NCBI RefSeq assembly: GCF_017874035.1
Contig: NZ_JAGGKV010000016.1
Span: forward strand, 101,468 to 165,467
DNA: 64,000 nt
Direction of reading: 5' to 3'
DNA from: Paenibacillus aceris
GTDB taxonomy: Bacteria; Bacillota; Bacilli; Paenibacillales; NBRC-103111
Position 1 is the first letter of the stretch. The number at the start of each line of letters is the position of its first letter. A program made the translations under genes and the position numbers. This document shows, piece after piece, positions 20,294-28,446 of this stretch. Below the pieces are notes generated by a model. That model was not told where the DNA came from. It saw only the letters and a program-made list of their open reading frames with translations, and ran no database searches.

Positions 20294-20315
20294 GTCAATA
20301 TAGGCTGTGAAACCG

Positions 20316-20336
20316 GGCTTTCCCTCGTGGAAAGCC
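20316..20336 (+). other. Hairpin between argG and argH
   Basis: A perfect 8-base stem, GGCTTTCC / GGAAAGCC, has a 5-base loop and only three T after it. It could be a weak terminator that lowers argH expression, or an mRNA-processing or stability element. Confidence 0.4.
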
Positions 20337-20369
20337 TTTGGGCTGTAAATTAGAGAGGAGTGGGTGTGC

Positions 20370-21785
20370 GTGTCAAAGCTATGGGGTGGAAGATTTACGA
20401 AGCAGACCGACCAATTGGTTGAAGAATATACAGCATCAATTACGTTTGATAAGGAGCTAGCCGAGGAAGATATTCAAGGCAGTTTGGCTCACGTGACGAT
20501 GCTTGGCAAATGTGGCATTCTTCCAGCGGAAGATGTCGAAAAAATCAAGGACGGTCTCTACGCGGTTCAAGGCATGATTCGCCGCGGCGAGCTGGAATAT
20601 ACGATTCAGAATGAAGATATTCACATGAATATCGAGAAGACGCTGATCGATTTGATCGGTCCAGTTGGCGGCAAGCTGCATACAGGCCGCAGCCGTAACG
20701 ATCAAGTCGCAACGGACATGCATCTGTACCTGCGCAAACGAGTAGTCGAGTTCGTTGGACACCTCATTAAGCTGCAGGAAGCTCTTCTTGATCAAGCGAA
20801 GAAAAACATCGATACGATTATCCCGGGGTATACGCATCTTCAGCGTGCGCAGCCGATTCTGTTCGCACATCACATGATGGCTTATGTCAGCATGTTCCAA
20901 CGCGATCTTGAGCGCTTGCAGGACAGCTACAAGCGCGTAGACATCCTGCCGCTCGGTGCTGGCGCGCTCGCGGGCACGACGTTCCCGATCGACCGCCATT
21001 TCGTGGCGGAGCAGCTCGGGTTCGGACGCGTGTACGAGAACTCCCTGGATGCGGTCAGCGACCGCGATTTCATCCTGGAGTTCCTCTCTAACGCGTCGAT
21101 GATCATGATGCACCTTTCTCGCTTCAGCGAGGAAATGGTGCTCTGGTCTTCCACCGAGTTCGCGTTCGTGGAACTCGATGATGCCTTCTGCACCGGCAGC
21201 TCGATTATGCCGCAGAAGAAAAATCCGGACGTGGCGGAGCTCGTCCGCGGCAAAACAGGCCGCGTCTACGGCAACTTGTTCGGTCTGATGACCGTGCTGA
21301 AGTCGCTGCCGCTGGCGTACAACAAGGACATGCAAGAAGATAAAGAAGGCATGTTCGATACGGTTCGTACGCTGCAAGGCGCGCTTCAACTGTTCGCTCC
21401 AATGGTAGCCACCATGAAAGTGAACACGGATCGCATGAGACAAGCCGTGAACCAGGACTTCTCAAACGCAACGGACATCGCAGATTACCTTGTTAACAAG
21501 GGACTGCCATTCCGTCAAGCTCACGAAGTCATCGGCAAAACGGTGCTGTACTGCATCCAGAACAAAAAGTATTTACTCGATATGAGCATCGAGGAGTTCA
21601 AAACGTTCTCAACACTGTTTGAGTCCGATATTTATGCTGTGCTGCAACCTGAGCAAGTCGTTAATGCGCGTAATGTTTACGGCGGAACGGCAAGCAATCA
21701 AGTGTCGGAAGCCATTGCTCGTGCAGAACAAGTGCTGGCGCAGTCCAATGAGTGGTTGCAAACATACTTAGAGAAGAGCAAATAA
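20370..21785 (+). CDS. argH: Argininosuccinate lyase
   Basis: This 471-residue enzyme splits argininosuccinate to arginine and fumarate. The superfamily signature GSSIMPQKKNPD near 278 holds the catalytic serine loop, and SRNDQVATD and TPGYTH-like GYTHLQRAQP motifs are present. The start is GTG at 20370, giving MSKLWGGRF, with GAGAGGAG nine bases upstream; a GTG six bases earlier is too close. It is the last gene of the arginine run and ends at a strong hairpin. Confidence 0.96.
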   Translation: MSKLWGGRFTKQTDQLVEEYTASITFDKELAEEDIQGSLAHVTMLGKCGILPAEDVEKIKDGLYAVQGMIRRGELEYTIQNEDIHMNIEKTLIDLIGPVGGKLHTGRSRNDQVATDMHLYLRKRVVEFVGHLIKLQEALLDQAKKNIDTIIPGYTHLQRAQPILFAHHMMAYVSMFQRDLERLQDSYKRVDILPLGAGALAGTTFPIDRHFVAEQLGFGRVYENSLDAVSDRDFILEFLSNASMIMMHLSRFSEEMVLWSSTEFAFVELDDAFCTGSSIMPQKKNPDVAELVRGKTGRVYGNLFGLMTVLKSLPLAYNKDMQEDKEGMFDTVRTLQGALQLFAPMVATMKVNTDRMRQAVNQDFSNATDIADYLVNKGLPFRQAHEVIGKTVLYCIQNKKYLLDMSIEEFKTFSTLFESDIYAVLQPEQVVNARNVYGGTASNQVSEAIARAEQVLAQSNEWLQTYLEKSK

Positions 21786-21797
21786 GTTTGCCTATAT

Positions 21798-21845
21798 AAA
21801 AAGGCCTTCAACGTCATCCGAATGGATGGAATTGAAGGCTTTTTG
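21798..21845. terminator. Bidirectional terminator between argH and the DUF4097 gene
   Basis: AAAAAGGCCTTCAA pairs with TTGAAGGCTTTTT, with an inner TCATCC / GGATGG stem. T runs exist on both strands, so it can stop argH and the converging DUF4097 transcript. Confidence 0.8.
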
Positions 21846-21849
21846 CCGT

Positions 21850-22737
21850 TTATCTGCCCGTGACCGAAATGTACCCGGTATCAACGCGGACTTTCACTTT
21901 TTTGCTGCCATCCCCGAGGGTGCCTTTGGCAGAGTTATGGTCTTCACGATCTATGGTGAGACCAGGCACTTCCAGATTGGCGCTGCCGGTATCGGTACTC
22001 AAATCGAAGCTGACATTCTTAGGCGTTGGATCCAGCGTCAGGCGGACACTGCCTGTGTCAGATTCTAAGGAGACGGAGTCGCCGATATCGCTTAATTTTG
22101 CCGTAATGCCTCCCGTATCGGTTTTGATCTTTATATCTCCTTGGGCTTGTTGGATATTGATATGCCCTGTATCAGCTTGGAGATTCAGCTGTTTGCCTTC
22201 GTAGCGGTCGAGTGAAATGCTGCCGGTATCCGTACTGGCTGTCAGCTTCTCCGATTTTAGATCATTGAAGTTGATATTCCCCGTATCGGAAGAAACGGTG
22301 ATGGCTTTGTACATTTTATCAGGAAGAGAGACTTCGGTTTTGAGACCAAAGCCGCGGCCGGCAATCAAATTTTTGAGTTCGGTAATGTCAAACCCAAAAT
22401 TGAAGTGGTCTTTTTTCTTCGTACATACGTCTACCCGCCAGGCGTTACTTCCCTCTGTCGCAGCTTCCACGGTACAGTCATTCGCGTTAGCCTCTCGCAT
22501 CGTACCAACCAGCCGCACTTTAATTTCGTCGGAATTTGTAGAGACGAAGGTAACGTTGGAGATATCATTTTGAATAATGAGTGTGTCGATATTTGCTGCA
22601 GCAATCTTTTTCTCGACATCAATGTTGGAGACGCCTGCCTCGAGATCCAAAGTTTTAAAACTAACAGCTGCACCTACAAGACCAACCGCCAAACAGGCAA
22701 AGCCGATCAGCAAGAAAAATTTATATCCACTTTTCAT
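21850..22737 (-). CDS. DUF4097 beta-strand repeat membrane-anchored protein (LiaG-like)
   Basis: This 295-residue protein has one N-terminal membrane segment (about residues 5-25). The long beta-helix-like exterior region has repeated DTG motifs: SSDTGNINF, STDTGSISL, QADTGHINI, KTDTGGI, ESDTGSVRL, STDTGSANL and VDTGYISV. This is the DUF4097 family, which includes LiaG and is often tied to envelope stress operons. It is probably extracellular. It starts three bases after the HAAS-domain gene, so the two form an operon. Its ligand is unknown. Confidence 0.85.
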   Translation of the reverse strand: MKSGYKFFLLIGFACLAVGLVGAAVSFKTLDLEAGVSNIDVEKKIAAANIDTLIIQNDISNVTFVSTNSDEIKVRLVGTMREANANDCTVEAATEGSNAWRVDVCTKKKDHFNFGFDITELKNLIAGRGFGLKTEVSLPDKMYKAITVSSDTGNINFNDLKSEKLTASTDTGSISLDRYEGKQLNLQADTGHINIQQAQGDIKIKTDTGGITAKLSDIGDSVSLESDTGSVRLTLDPTPKNVSFDLSTDTGSANLEVPGLTIDREDHNSAKGTLGDGSKKVKVRVDTGYISVTGR

Positions 22738-22740
22738 GGC

Positions 22741-23469
22741 TTAAGCCCCCCTAATTAATTTGGCATTGAATTGGATGTACGACCAGCTGAGTTTGAAAAA
22801 CACTTTGAGCAGCCAAATGCCGAGCGTCGTCAGAATAACGCCTAAGCCGAAGCAAGCCAACATGGCGAACCCGATAAACTGCAGATCGCTGCCAACCGAG
22901 TTCAGAAAGCTGCCGACCATACCGGCAACCGGAGCGATGATTAGCGCAAAGCCCGATACAAATAGCGCAATTAACGCTGCGAAAATGCCGAACCACGGGC
23001 CTACAACGAACAGGAGATTGAAAAAACCAAGCGCAATGCTAATGATAATCGCCTTTATCCCAGATTCCTGTTTGGCCGGATAGGGGTAAGGAGGTTGAGG
23101 TGCATAATAAGGATTCCCCTGAGGTGGCGGCGTGTAGGGAGGAAAGCCACCAATCTCGGTCGCCTGTTTAGGCGGTGCTGCCGGTTCAGGTTTTGAATAT
23201 GTTTTGTCAGGTGAAGGAGCTTGAGGGGCTGACTCCTGGGGCCTGCTCTTCGTAGGCTCAGGACTGATCACGTTCGATGCGTCCTTCTGTGCATCCCAGT
23301 TTGGTACGCGCGGGTAGCCTAGCGACTGTGCTACCTCATCCTCGTGTTTGCCGTTCTCAATCGCCTTTTGAAACAATTCCTCGTACACAGATAATATATT
23401 TTGGCGCTCCTTCTCGGGAAGTCCGCGCAGTCGATAGTGTAATTCTTTGAAATAATCACTCTTGCTCAT
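22741..23469 (-). CDS. HAAS-domain (DUF1700-type) membrane protein
   Basis: The protein has 242 residues. Residues 1-60 (SDYFKELHYRLRGLPEKERQ, then YEELFQKAIENGKHEDEVAQSLGYP) form the HAAS alpha-solenoid seen in DUF1700 proteins. A proline- and glutamine-rich linker follows (PPYTPPPQGNPYYAPQ at about 110-130), then three or four membrane helices. Such proteins usually pair with a DUF4097 partner, as here, and often with a PadR regulator, which is not in the window. The start follows TAAGGAGGATG. A role as sensor or scaffold in envelope stress is inferred from the pairing. Confidence 0.8.
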   Translation of the reverse strand: MSKSDYFKELHYRLRGLPEKERQNILSVYEELFQKAIENGKHEDEVAQSLGYPRVPNWDAQKDASNVISPEPTKSRPQESAPQAPSPDKTYSKPEPAAPPKQATEIGGFPPYTPPPQGNPYYAPQPPYPYPAKQESGIKAIIISIALGFFNLLFVVGPWFGIFAALIALFVSGFALIIAPVAGMVGSFLNSVGSDLQFIGFAMLACFGLGVILTTLGIWLLKVFFKLSWSYIQFNAKLIRGA

Positions 23470-23511
23470 CGTTCATCCTCCTTATTTCGTATTGCGTATA
23501 CTTATCATAAT

Positions 23512-23555
23512 AAAAAAAAGTCATAGTGACCTAGTAACTACAGTCACATGACCTT
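23512..23555 (-). terminator. Terminator of the VanW gene
   Basis: On the reverse strand AGGTCATGTGAC pairs with GTCACTATGACTT across an 11-base loop, and a run of eight T follows. It lies between the VanW gene stop and the HAAS gene start. Confidence 0.7.
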
Positions 23556-23596
23556 TACTTGCTTTCACTTATTTTGGCTCCAATAGTCACAAAGGA

Positions 23597-25039
23597 TTAT
23601 CGGAAGGAAGGTCCCTTTACGCCGTCTTCTAAAATGGGTTGTGTAGGCTCGGTGGTACCGCCATCTTCCGGTTTAATGTCGCCTCGGTTAGAAGCGACCA
23701 GAGTCGGCACTGGGGAATACTGATCTTTCGAGATGAGCTCTTTGCTGACGAAGATGCCATTTTCTCTTTTGATCCGATAGGTTTCGACCTTATAGCCTGC
23801 TTTGCCTGTAGAGATAGGCCGCGTTACTCCTGGAGCTAGACTTGCATTGTGCAAGTATTTGGTGGGAGGTTGAATCGTTTCTACGACGTTGGATTCGATG
23901 TCATAGGTGATCGAGGGGGACATGTTCCCGTAAAGCTTGACGGTGACATCTCGATCCGTTGTAACGGTACGTATTAAAAGGTACGAGTCTGTGTTGTTGC
24001 GGAATTTGAAATTAATATAGCCGCTGGCAAAAGTCGCATCTTGTCCGAGTGTGACATAGCTAACAGGCAAAGAGTGGTTGCGCCGCTCTACAATAGCTAG
24101 CCCACTTCGCAAAACAGCATTGTACAGTGTTGTCGAAACTTGACATATGCCGCCTCCAATGCCCGGCACAAGCTTGCCGTTTAGAATAACCGGAGCTTCC
24201 TTATAGCCGAATTGGGTTTCGGTTTTGGCAATGATTTTGCTATAGTCGAACGTTTCTCCCGGAGCCATGAGCAAATCTTGAATCGAGGCGGCCGTGGAGC
24301 GTATATTATGTATGCGCCCTTCGCCTGAAGCGGGGAACGTGGTTGTGAACTCCGATATTTTGCGATCAATACCCTGCTTCTTCAAGGTGTCCACCGTTAC
24401 CGCAGGACCTTGCTCGTACAAAGGGAGTGTCAGTCGAATCGGAGCGGCATTATGAATATAGGAAACGGAGGGGGCAATTTCTTTCAAATGTTCCCCTAAA
24501 TGTACGGTATCGACGCGAAGCACTTTGCGTTCCGCTTCATAATTGAGTGTGTCTTGCGCAGTTACGATTCGCTTAGCTGGGGCAGGCTGCTGGCTGTAGA
24601 TTTCTTTCCAGGCCTCTTTAACCGCAGCGGTCAACTGTGTTTGATTAACCTCGACCTCGAGGGGAATATCGGCATGCCGCAGCTGCCAGCGGACCTTTAT
24701 TCGTTGAATGGGTGAAGCTTGGAACAGCTGTTCTAGGGATCGGGTCAAAGTATCATCATGATACTCAACACCTAGCTGTCCAAGGGTCAATTGTCGATTG
24801 GCGATGTCCGGATAAGAGGTTTGCAATTGAACGGGAAACGCGGAGAGCAGCTCCAGACGCTCTTTATATTGCTCTTGAAACGTATCATATGGCATGCCGC
24901 CGACTCGCCATCCGGCCACAGTGAATTTGGGAGGCAATGTGTTCTGAGAGCCATAAATGTATAAAGCTATGCTTAACGCACTTAGCAGTCCTAAGGTGAC
25001 CGATGCATAGATGATTGGTTTTCTGATGTAGAGTGGCAT
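23597..25039 (-). CDS. VanW-family protein with peptidoglycan-binding-like domain
   Basis: This 480-residue protein has an N-terminal membrane anchor (IIYASVTLGLLSALSIALYIYG) and paired PG_binding_4-like modules up to about residue 220. The VanW domain has APVILNGKLVPGIGGGICQVSTTLYNAVLRSGL near 285-317 and RRNHSLPVSYV. The family is widespread in Gram-positive bacteria and sits in the cell wall, with no settled activity. The start at 25039 follows AAAGGAG with nine-base spacing; an in-frame ATG 39 bases earlier lacks such a site. It is divergent from ftsE. Confidence 0.85.
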   Translation of the reverse strand: MPLYIRKPIIYASVTLGLLSALSIALYIYGSQNTLPPKFTVAGWRVGGMPYDTFQEQYKERLELLSAFPVQLQTSYPDIANRQLTLGQLGVEYHDDTLTRSLEQLFQASPIQRIKVRWQLRHADIPLEVEVNQTQLTAAVKEAWKEIYSQQPAPAKRIVTAQDTLNYEAERKVLRVDTVHLGEHLKEIAPSVSYIHNAAPIRLTLPLYEQGPAVTVDTLKKQGIDRKISEFTTTFPASGEGRIHNIRSTAASIQDLLMAPGETFDYSKIIAKTETQFGYKEAPVILNGKLVPGIGGGICQVSTTLYNAVLRSGLAIVERRNHSLPVSYVTLGQDATFASGYINFKFRNNTDSYLLIRTVTTDRDVTVKLYGNMSPSITYDIESNVVETIQPPTKYLHNASLAPGVTRPISTGKAGYKVETYRIKRENGIFVSKELISKDQYSPVPTLVASNRGDIKPEDGGTTEPTQPILEDGVKGPSFR

Positions 25040-25250
25040 GTACAGCGGCTCCTTTACGTTCGAATGAGTGAAAGGCATGTACTACCATATGTATCTTCCT
25101 TTCCAATAATTTATTACTAAAACCTTGCGACTCTCAAATGTGTACAAATCATGTTATAATGACAGTAATCAACATGAATTTTAAAACGATTTTAGAAGGA
25201 ATTTCCGCTTTTGTGTCGAACTTTTAAAAGCTGTCAATACAGCGGAGAGA

Positions 25251-25269
25251 CTTTGGGCGCTGCCCAAAG
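25251..25269. other. Perfect inverted repeat upstream of ftsE
   Basis: CTTTGGGC and GCCCAAAG flank a GCT loop, 25 bases before the ftsE start. There is no T run, so it is not a terminator. It may be a regulator site or a leader hairpin that affects ftsE translation. Confidence 0.4.
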
Positions 25270-25293
25270 ATCCCTATATTAGGATGTGATATT

Positions 25294-25980
25294 GTGATCG
25301 AAATGCAGGACGTATGGAAAACGTACTCCAACGGCACTCATGCATTGAGAGGGATTAATGTAAAAGTAGACCGCAACGAGTTTGTTTATGTTGTCGGGCC
25401 ATCTGGCGCTGGTAAATCGACATTTATGAAATTGATGTATAGAGAAGAAAGACCGACCAAGGGTCAGATTTTCGTGAATGGTTTCAATCTAGAGAAGCTT
25501 AAGCAGCGTAAAATACCATTTTTACGTCGAAATATCGGAGTTATTTTTCAGGACTATCGTCTGCTTCCGAAGCTGTCAATTTTCGACAATGTGGCGTTTG
25601 CCATGGAAGTTATCGAGGCACCGAAGAAACAGATCAAGAAGCGTACCATGGAGGTGCTTGAGCTCGTAAAGCTGAAGGACAAAGCGAATTCCCTTCCTTC
25701 ACAGCTATCAGGGGGCGAGCAGCAGCGTGTAGCCATTGCCCGGGCAATAATTAACAACCCATCCGTCATTATCGCCGATGAACCGACAGGAAACCTCGAC
25801 CCTGAGACTTCATGGGGCATTATGAAGCTGATGGAGGAAATTAATTTCCGCGGTACGACAATCGTCATGGCTACGCATAACAAAGAGATCGTTAATACGA
25901 TGCGTAAACGAGTCATAGCAATCGAGAATGGCCTTATTGCTCGTGATCAGGTACGGGGGGAATACGGCTATGAAGATTAG
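25294..25980 (+). CDS. ftsE: Cell division ABC transporter ATPase FtsE
   Basis: This 228-residue ATPase works with FtsX to switch on peptidoglycan hydrolases on the outer face. Walker A GPSGAGKST is at 35-43, the signature LSGGEQQRVAIARA is near 140, and Walker B VIIADEPTGNLD follows. GTG at 25294 is chosen after AGGATG; an internal ATG three codons later is possible. The gene overlaps ftsX by 11 bases. The next gene encodes an M23 hydrolase with coiled coils, the expected partner. Confidence 0.96.
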   Translation: MIEMQDVWKTYSNGTHALRGINVKVDRNEFVYVVGPSGAGKSTFMKLMYREERPTKGQIFVNGFNLEKLKQRKIPFLRRNIGVIFQDYRLLPKLSIFDNVAFAMEVIEAPKKQIKKRTMEVLELVKLKDKANSLPSQLSGGEQQRVAIARAIINNPSVIIADEPTGNLDPETSWGIMKLMEEINFRGTTIVMATHNKEIVNTMRKRVIAIENGLIARDQVRGEYGYED

Positions 25981-26887
25981 TACACTATCCCGGCACTTAC
26001 GGGAAGGTATGAGGAATGTTGTCCGGAATGGTTGGATGACGTTCGCATCGATCAGTTCGATTGCCATCTCGTTATTCATACTGGGCATATTCGTACTGAT
26101 TACATTGAATGTGAATGATATTGCCAGTCAAATTGAGGATCAAGTAGAGATTAACGTATACCTGGAGGTTAATACGCCTCAGGATCAAATAACAGCTTTA
26201 GAGTCTCAAATACAAGGAATACATGAAGTCAAAACGGTTAAGTTCGTCTCGAAAGAAGAAGGGCTTGTCTATTTGCGACAAAAGCTAGGGGAGAGCGGTA
26301 AAGCTCTGCTGGATGGCTTTGAAGGGGAAAACAATCCGCTGAATGATGCATTCACAATTGAAGTGGATGATCCCAGAAATGTAGCGGCGGTTGCGGATCA
26401 AATTAGTGCGCTTAACGTAGGCAAGGATCCAAAACCTATTTATAAAGTGAACTATGGCAAAGGGACTGTTGAAGCGTTATTCAAGGTAACGCAAATTGTA
26501 CGCTGGGTCGGTTTTGGCATCGTGATTTTGCTTTCTTTTACGGCTGTTTTCTTAATTGCGAATACGATTAAAATTACAATTTTAGCCCGCCGGAAAGAAA
26601 TTTCAATTATGAAAATGGTAGGAGCGACGAATTCTTTCATTCGTTGGCCGTTTTTTATAGAAGGTGCTTTGTTAGGATTTGTGGGCTCGCTTATTCCCGC
26701 GGCGATTATTCTAGGCGGATACTGGAAGCTGCTGAATTTAAGTTCATTGAACATGAACTTGTTGATGATTAAACTGACACCGTTCGGGGAAATTGCCCCA
26801 ACGATGATAGCTCTGTTGTTAGGTATCGGTATAGTTATTGGGATCTGGGGATCCCTGATCTCCGTCCGCAAATTCCTCCGTGTCTAA
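25970..26887 (+). CDS. ftsX: Cell division ABC transporter permease FtsX
   Basis: This 305-residue membrane protein has an N-terminal helix (ASISSIAISLFILGIFVLITL), an extracellular loop of about 130 residues, and three C-terminal helices. That is the FtsX topology. The loop (for example QIEDQVEINVYLEVNTPQ) binds the coiled coil of the partner hydrolase in known systems. The ATG at 25970 overlaps the end of ftsE, implying coupling. No terminator follows directly; a structured 280-base gap comes before the hydrolase gene. Confidence 0.95.
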   Translation: MKISTLSRHLREGMRNVVRNGWMTFASISSIAISLFILGIFVLITLNVNDIASQIEDQVEINVYLEVNTPQDQITALESQIQGIHEVKTVKFVSKEEGLVYLRQKLGESGKALLDGFEGENNPLNDAFTIEVDDPRNVAAVADQISALNVGKDPKPIYKVNYGKGTVEALFKVTQIVRWVGFGIVILLSFTAVFLIANTIKITILARRKEISIMKMVGATNSFIRWPFFIEGALLGFVGSLIPAAIILGGYWKLLNLSSLNMNLLMIKLTPFGEIAPTMIALLLGIGIVIGIWGSLISVRKFLRV

Positions 26888-26955
26888 TTAAGAGGCTTTT
26901 AAAGCCGACTTTAATAACGAAGTTTTGCTTTGTAGCTTAATCGGTATCGAATCTT

Positions 26956-27025
26956 GAACGAAAATGGGGTAGTCCGGTACTCATGTAGCTTGCTACACTC
27001 CGTTCCTCCTACTCCCTTTTTCGTC
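26956..27025. other. Long imperfect hairpin after ftsX
   Basis: The arms GAACGAAAATGGGGTAG and CTACTCCCTTTTTCGTCC pair imperfectly around an inner TGTAGC-TT-GCTACA tip. The structure spans about 70 bases and has no T run. It could be a small RNA domain, a processing site or a mobile repeat remnant. Confidence 0.45.
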
Positions 27026-27033
27026 CAACCTTC

Positions 27034-27054
27034 CCGGCTCTGAGAGCCGGCTTT
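27034..27054 (+). terminator. Terminator between ftsX and the M23 gene
   Basis: A perfect stem, CCGGCTC / GAGCCGG with a TGA loop, is followed by CTTTT. It would at least reduce read-through from ftsEX. Confidence 0.65.
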
Positions 27055-27132
27055 TAAAGCTTTTATTTTTGTTTACATAGATTCAAAGATTAAGAGATAA
27101 GAGAATAAGAGATTACATAAATTCCAAATAAG

Positions 27133-27150
27133 CATCATTTTTTAATGATG
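27133..27150 (+). other. Leader hairpin touching the ribosome site of the M23 gene
   Basis: CATCATT and AATGATG form a 7-base stem with a four-T loop, and AGGAGG begins at the next base. It may shape translation start of the hydrolase. Confidence 0.4.
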
Positions 27151-27164
27151 AGGAGGCTACGTGC

Positions 27165-28355
27165 TTGAAGAAGAAGATTCTACCCTTGGTGATGACACTT
27201 GGAATTGCAGCTTCTTTAGCGGTTCCTTATGCGGGTTATGCCGCATCCACAACGGATAAGATCGATCAGCAGTTGACTCAGCTTAAGAAGCAGAAGGCAG
27301 AAGCGCAGCAGAAGGCGAATGACGCCCAGAACCAGATAGATAAGGTACACTCAGAGAAAGACCAAGCCACCAAGGATATGAACACGCTGGTCCAACAGGT
27401 TAACGAGGCTAGTAAAAAGCTTACCCAGCTAAATGAGCAAATTGATCAGGTTTCCAATAACTTAGAGGAAAACGGGAAGCTGTTGGATGAGGCGATAGCG
27501 CGAGTGGAGAGCCGCGATCAAATGCTGAAATCCCGTGTGCGCTTAATGTATATGAACGGTTTTGTTTCGTACATGGATGTGGTTCTTAGTGCGACTAGTT
27601 TTTCTGATTTCTTGAATCGCATAGAAGCTTTGAAATCTATTGTAAATCAAGATAAAGTTGTACTAGAGGCGAATAAGAAAGATAAAGAGGTTGTCGCTCA
27701 GAAGAAGGAAGAGACAGAGCAGCAGCTCGAGAAGGTCAAAAAGCTGTACGCCGATGCGGACGCCCTGAGGGACGACCTGCAGGCGAAGGAAAAAGCCAAA
27801 GAAGTAAAAATTGCGTCACTTTCGAAGCAAGAGAAGGCGCTTGAAGATATTTCCGAAGAGAACGATAAGTTGATTACGCAGTTAGCGAAGCAAGAGGCTG
27901 ACCTGCAGGCGAAGAAGCGTGCAGCGAGCAAAGCGAAGTCGCCTTTCACGTATGCTGGAGGCAAACTGGGCTACCCTTTGGCAGCGCAAGCGCCGCTTAC
28001 GTCGGACTTCGTTTCACGAATCAATCCGGTAACGGGTAAAGCGGAGAACCATAAAGGCATTGATCTCGGTGCGCCTAAAGGGACAAACATCCTGGCTGCG
28101 GAGAACGGCTCTGTCATTTATGCATCATGGATGAACGGATACGGTAACTGCGTTATCGTCGATCACGGCAATGGATTATGGACGGTGTACGGCCATATTA
28201 TGAACGATGGCATCTATGTCAAAGTCGGCGATGTTGTGAAACGCGGCGAGAAAATTGCCGGAGTTGGCTCAACAGGGCAATCGACAGGGAACCATTTGCA
28301 TTTCGAGGTAAGGCTGAATGAGGTTCCAACCGATCCTAAACCGTTCCTGCGATAG
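27165..28355 (+). CDS. Coiled-coil M23 peptidoglycan hydrolase (EnvC/CwlO-role protein)
   Basis: This 396-residue secreted protein has a signal peptide (KKKILPLVMTLGIAASLA, ending near GYAAS) and two long coiled coils, at about 30-110 and 150-250. The C-terminal LytM/M23 domain is at about 275-396, with HKGIDLGAPKGT, VDHGNGLWTVYGH and GNHLHFEVRLN holding the zinc-binding His residues. Such proteins cut cross-links in peptidoglycan and are activated by FtsEX through the coiled coil. Its place just after ftsEX supports this. The start TTG lies eight bases after AGGAGG. Confidence 0.92.
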   Translation: MKKKILPLVMTLGIAASLAVPYAGYAASTTDKIDQQLTQLKKQKAEAQQKANDAQNQIDKVHSEKDQATKDMNTLVQQVNEASKKLTQLNEQIDQVSNNLEENGKLLDEAIARVESRDQMLKSRVRLMYMNGFVSYMDVVLSATSFSDFLNRIEALKSIVNQDKVVLEANKKDKEVVAQKKEETEQQLEKVKKLYADADALRDDLQAKEKAKEVKIASLSKQEKALEDISEENDKLITQLAKQEADLQAKKRAASKAKSPFTYAGGKLGYPLAAQAPLTSDFVSRINPVTGKAENHKGIDLGAPKGTNILAAENGSVIYASWMNGYGNCVIVDHGNGLWTVYGHIMNDGIYVKVGDVVKRGEKIAGVGSTGQSTGNHLHFEVRLNEVPTDPKPFLR

Positions 28356-28446
28356 GACAACTTGGTTATAAAACGGGAAGAGCTTGTCATATACTACAAA
28401 CAAGCGAACCCAAATGGGTTTTAGGAAAAAGGTGGTGAATCACGCT

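Noticed and set aside
20457..21443. Reverse frame of 328 codons opposite argH
   Set aside because: Shadow of argH; His/Arg/Leu-rich composition typical of antisense frames.
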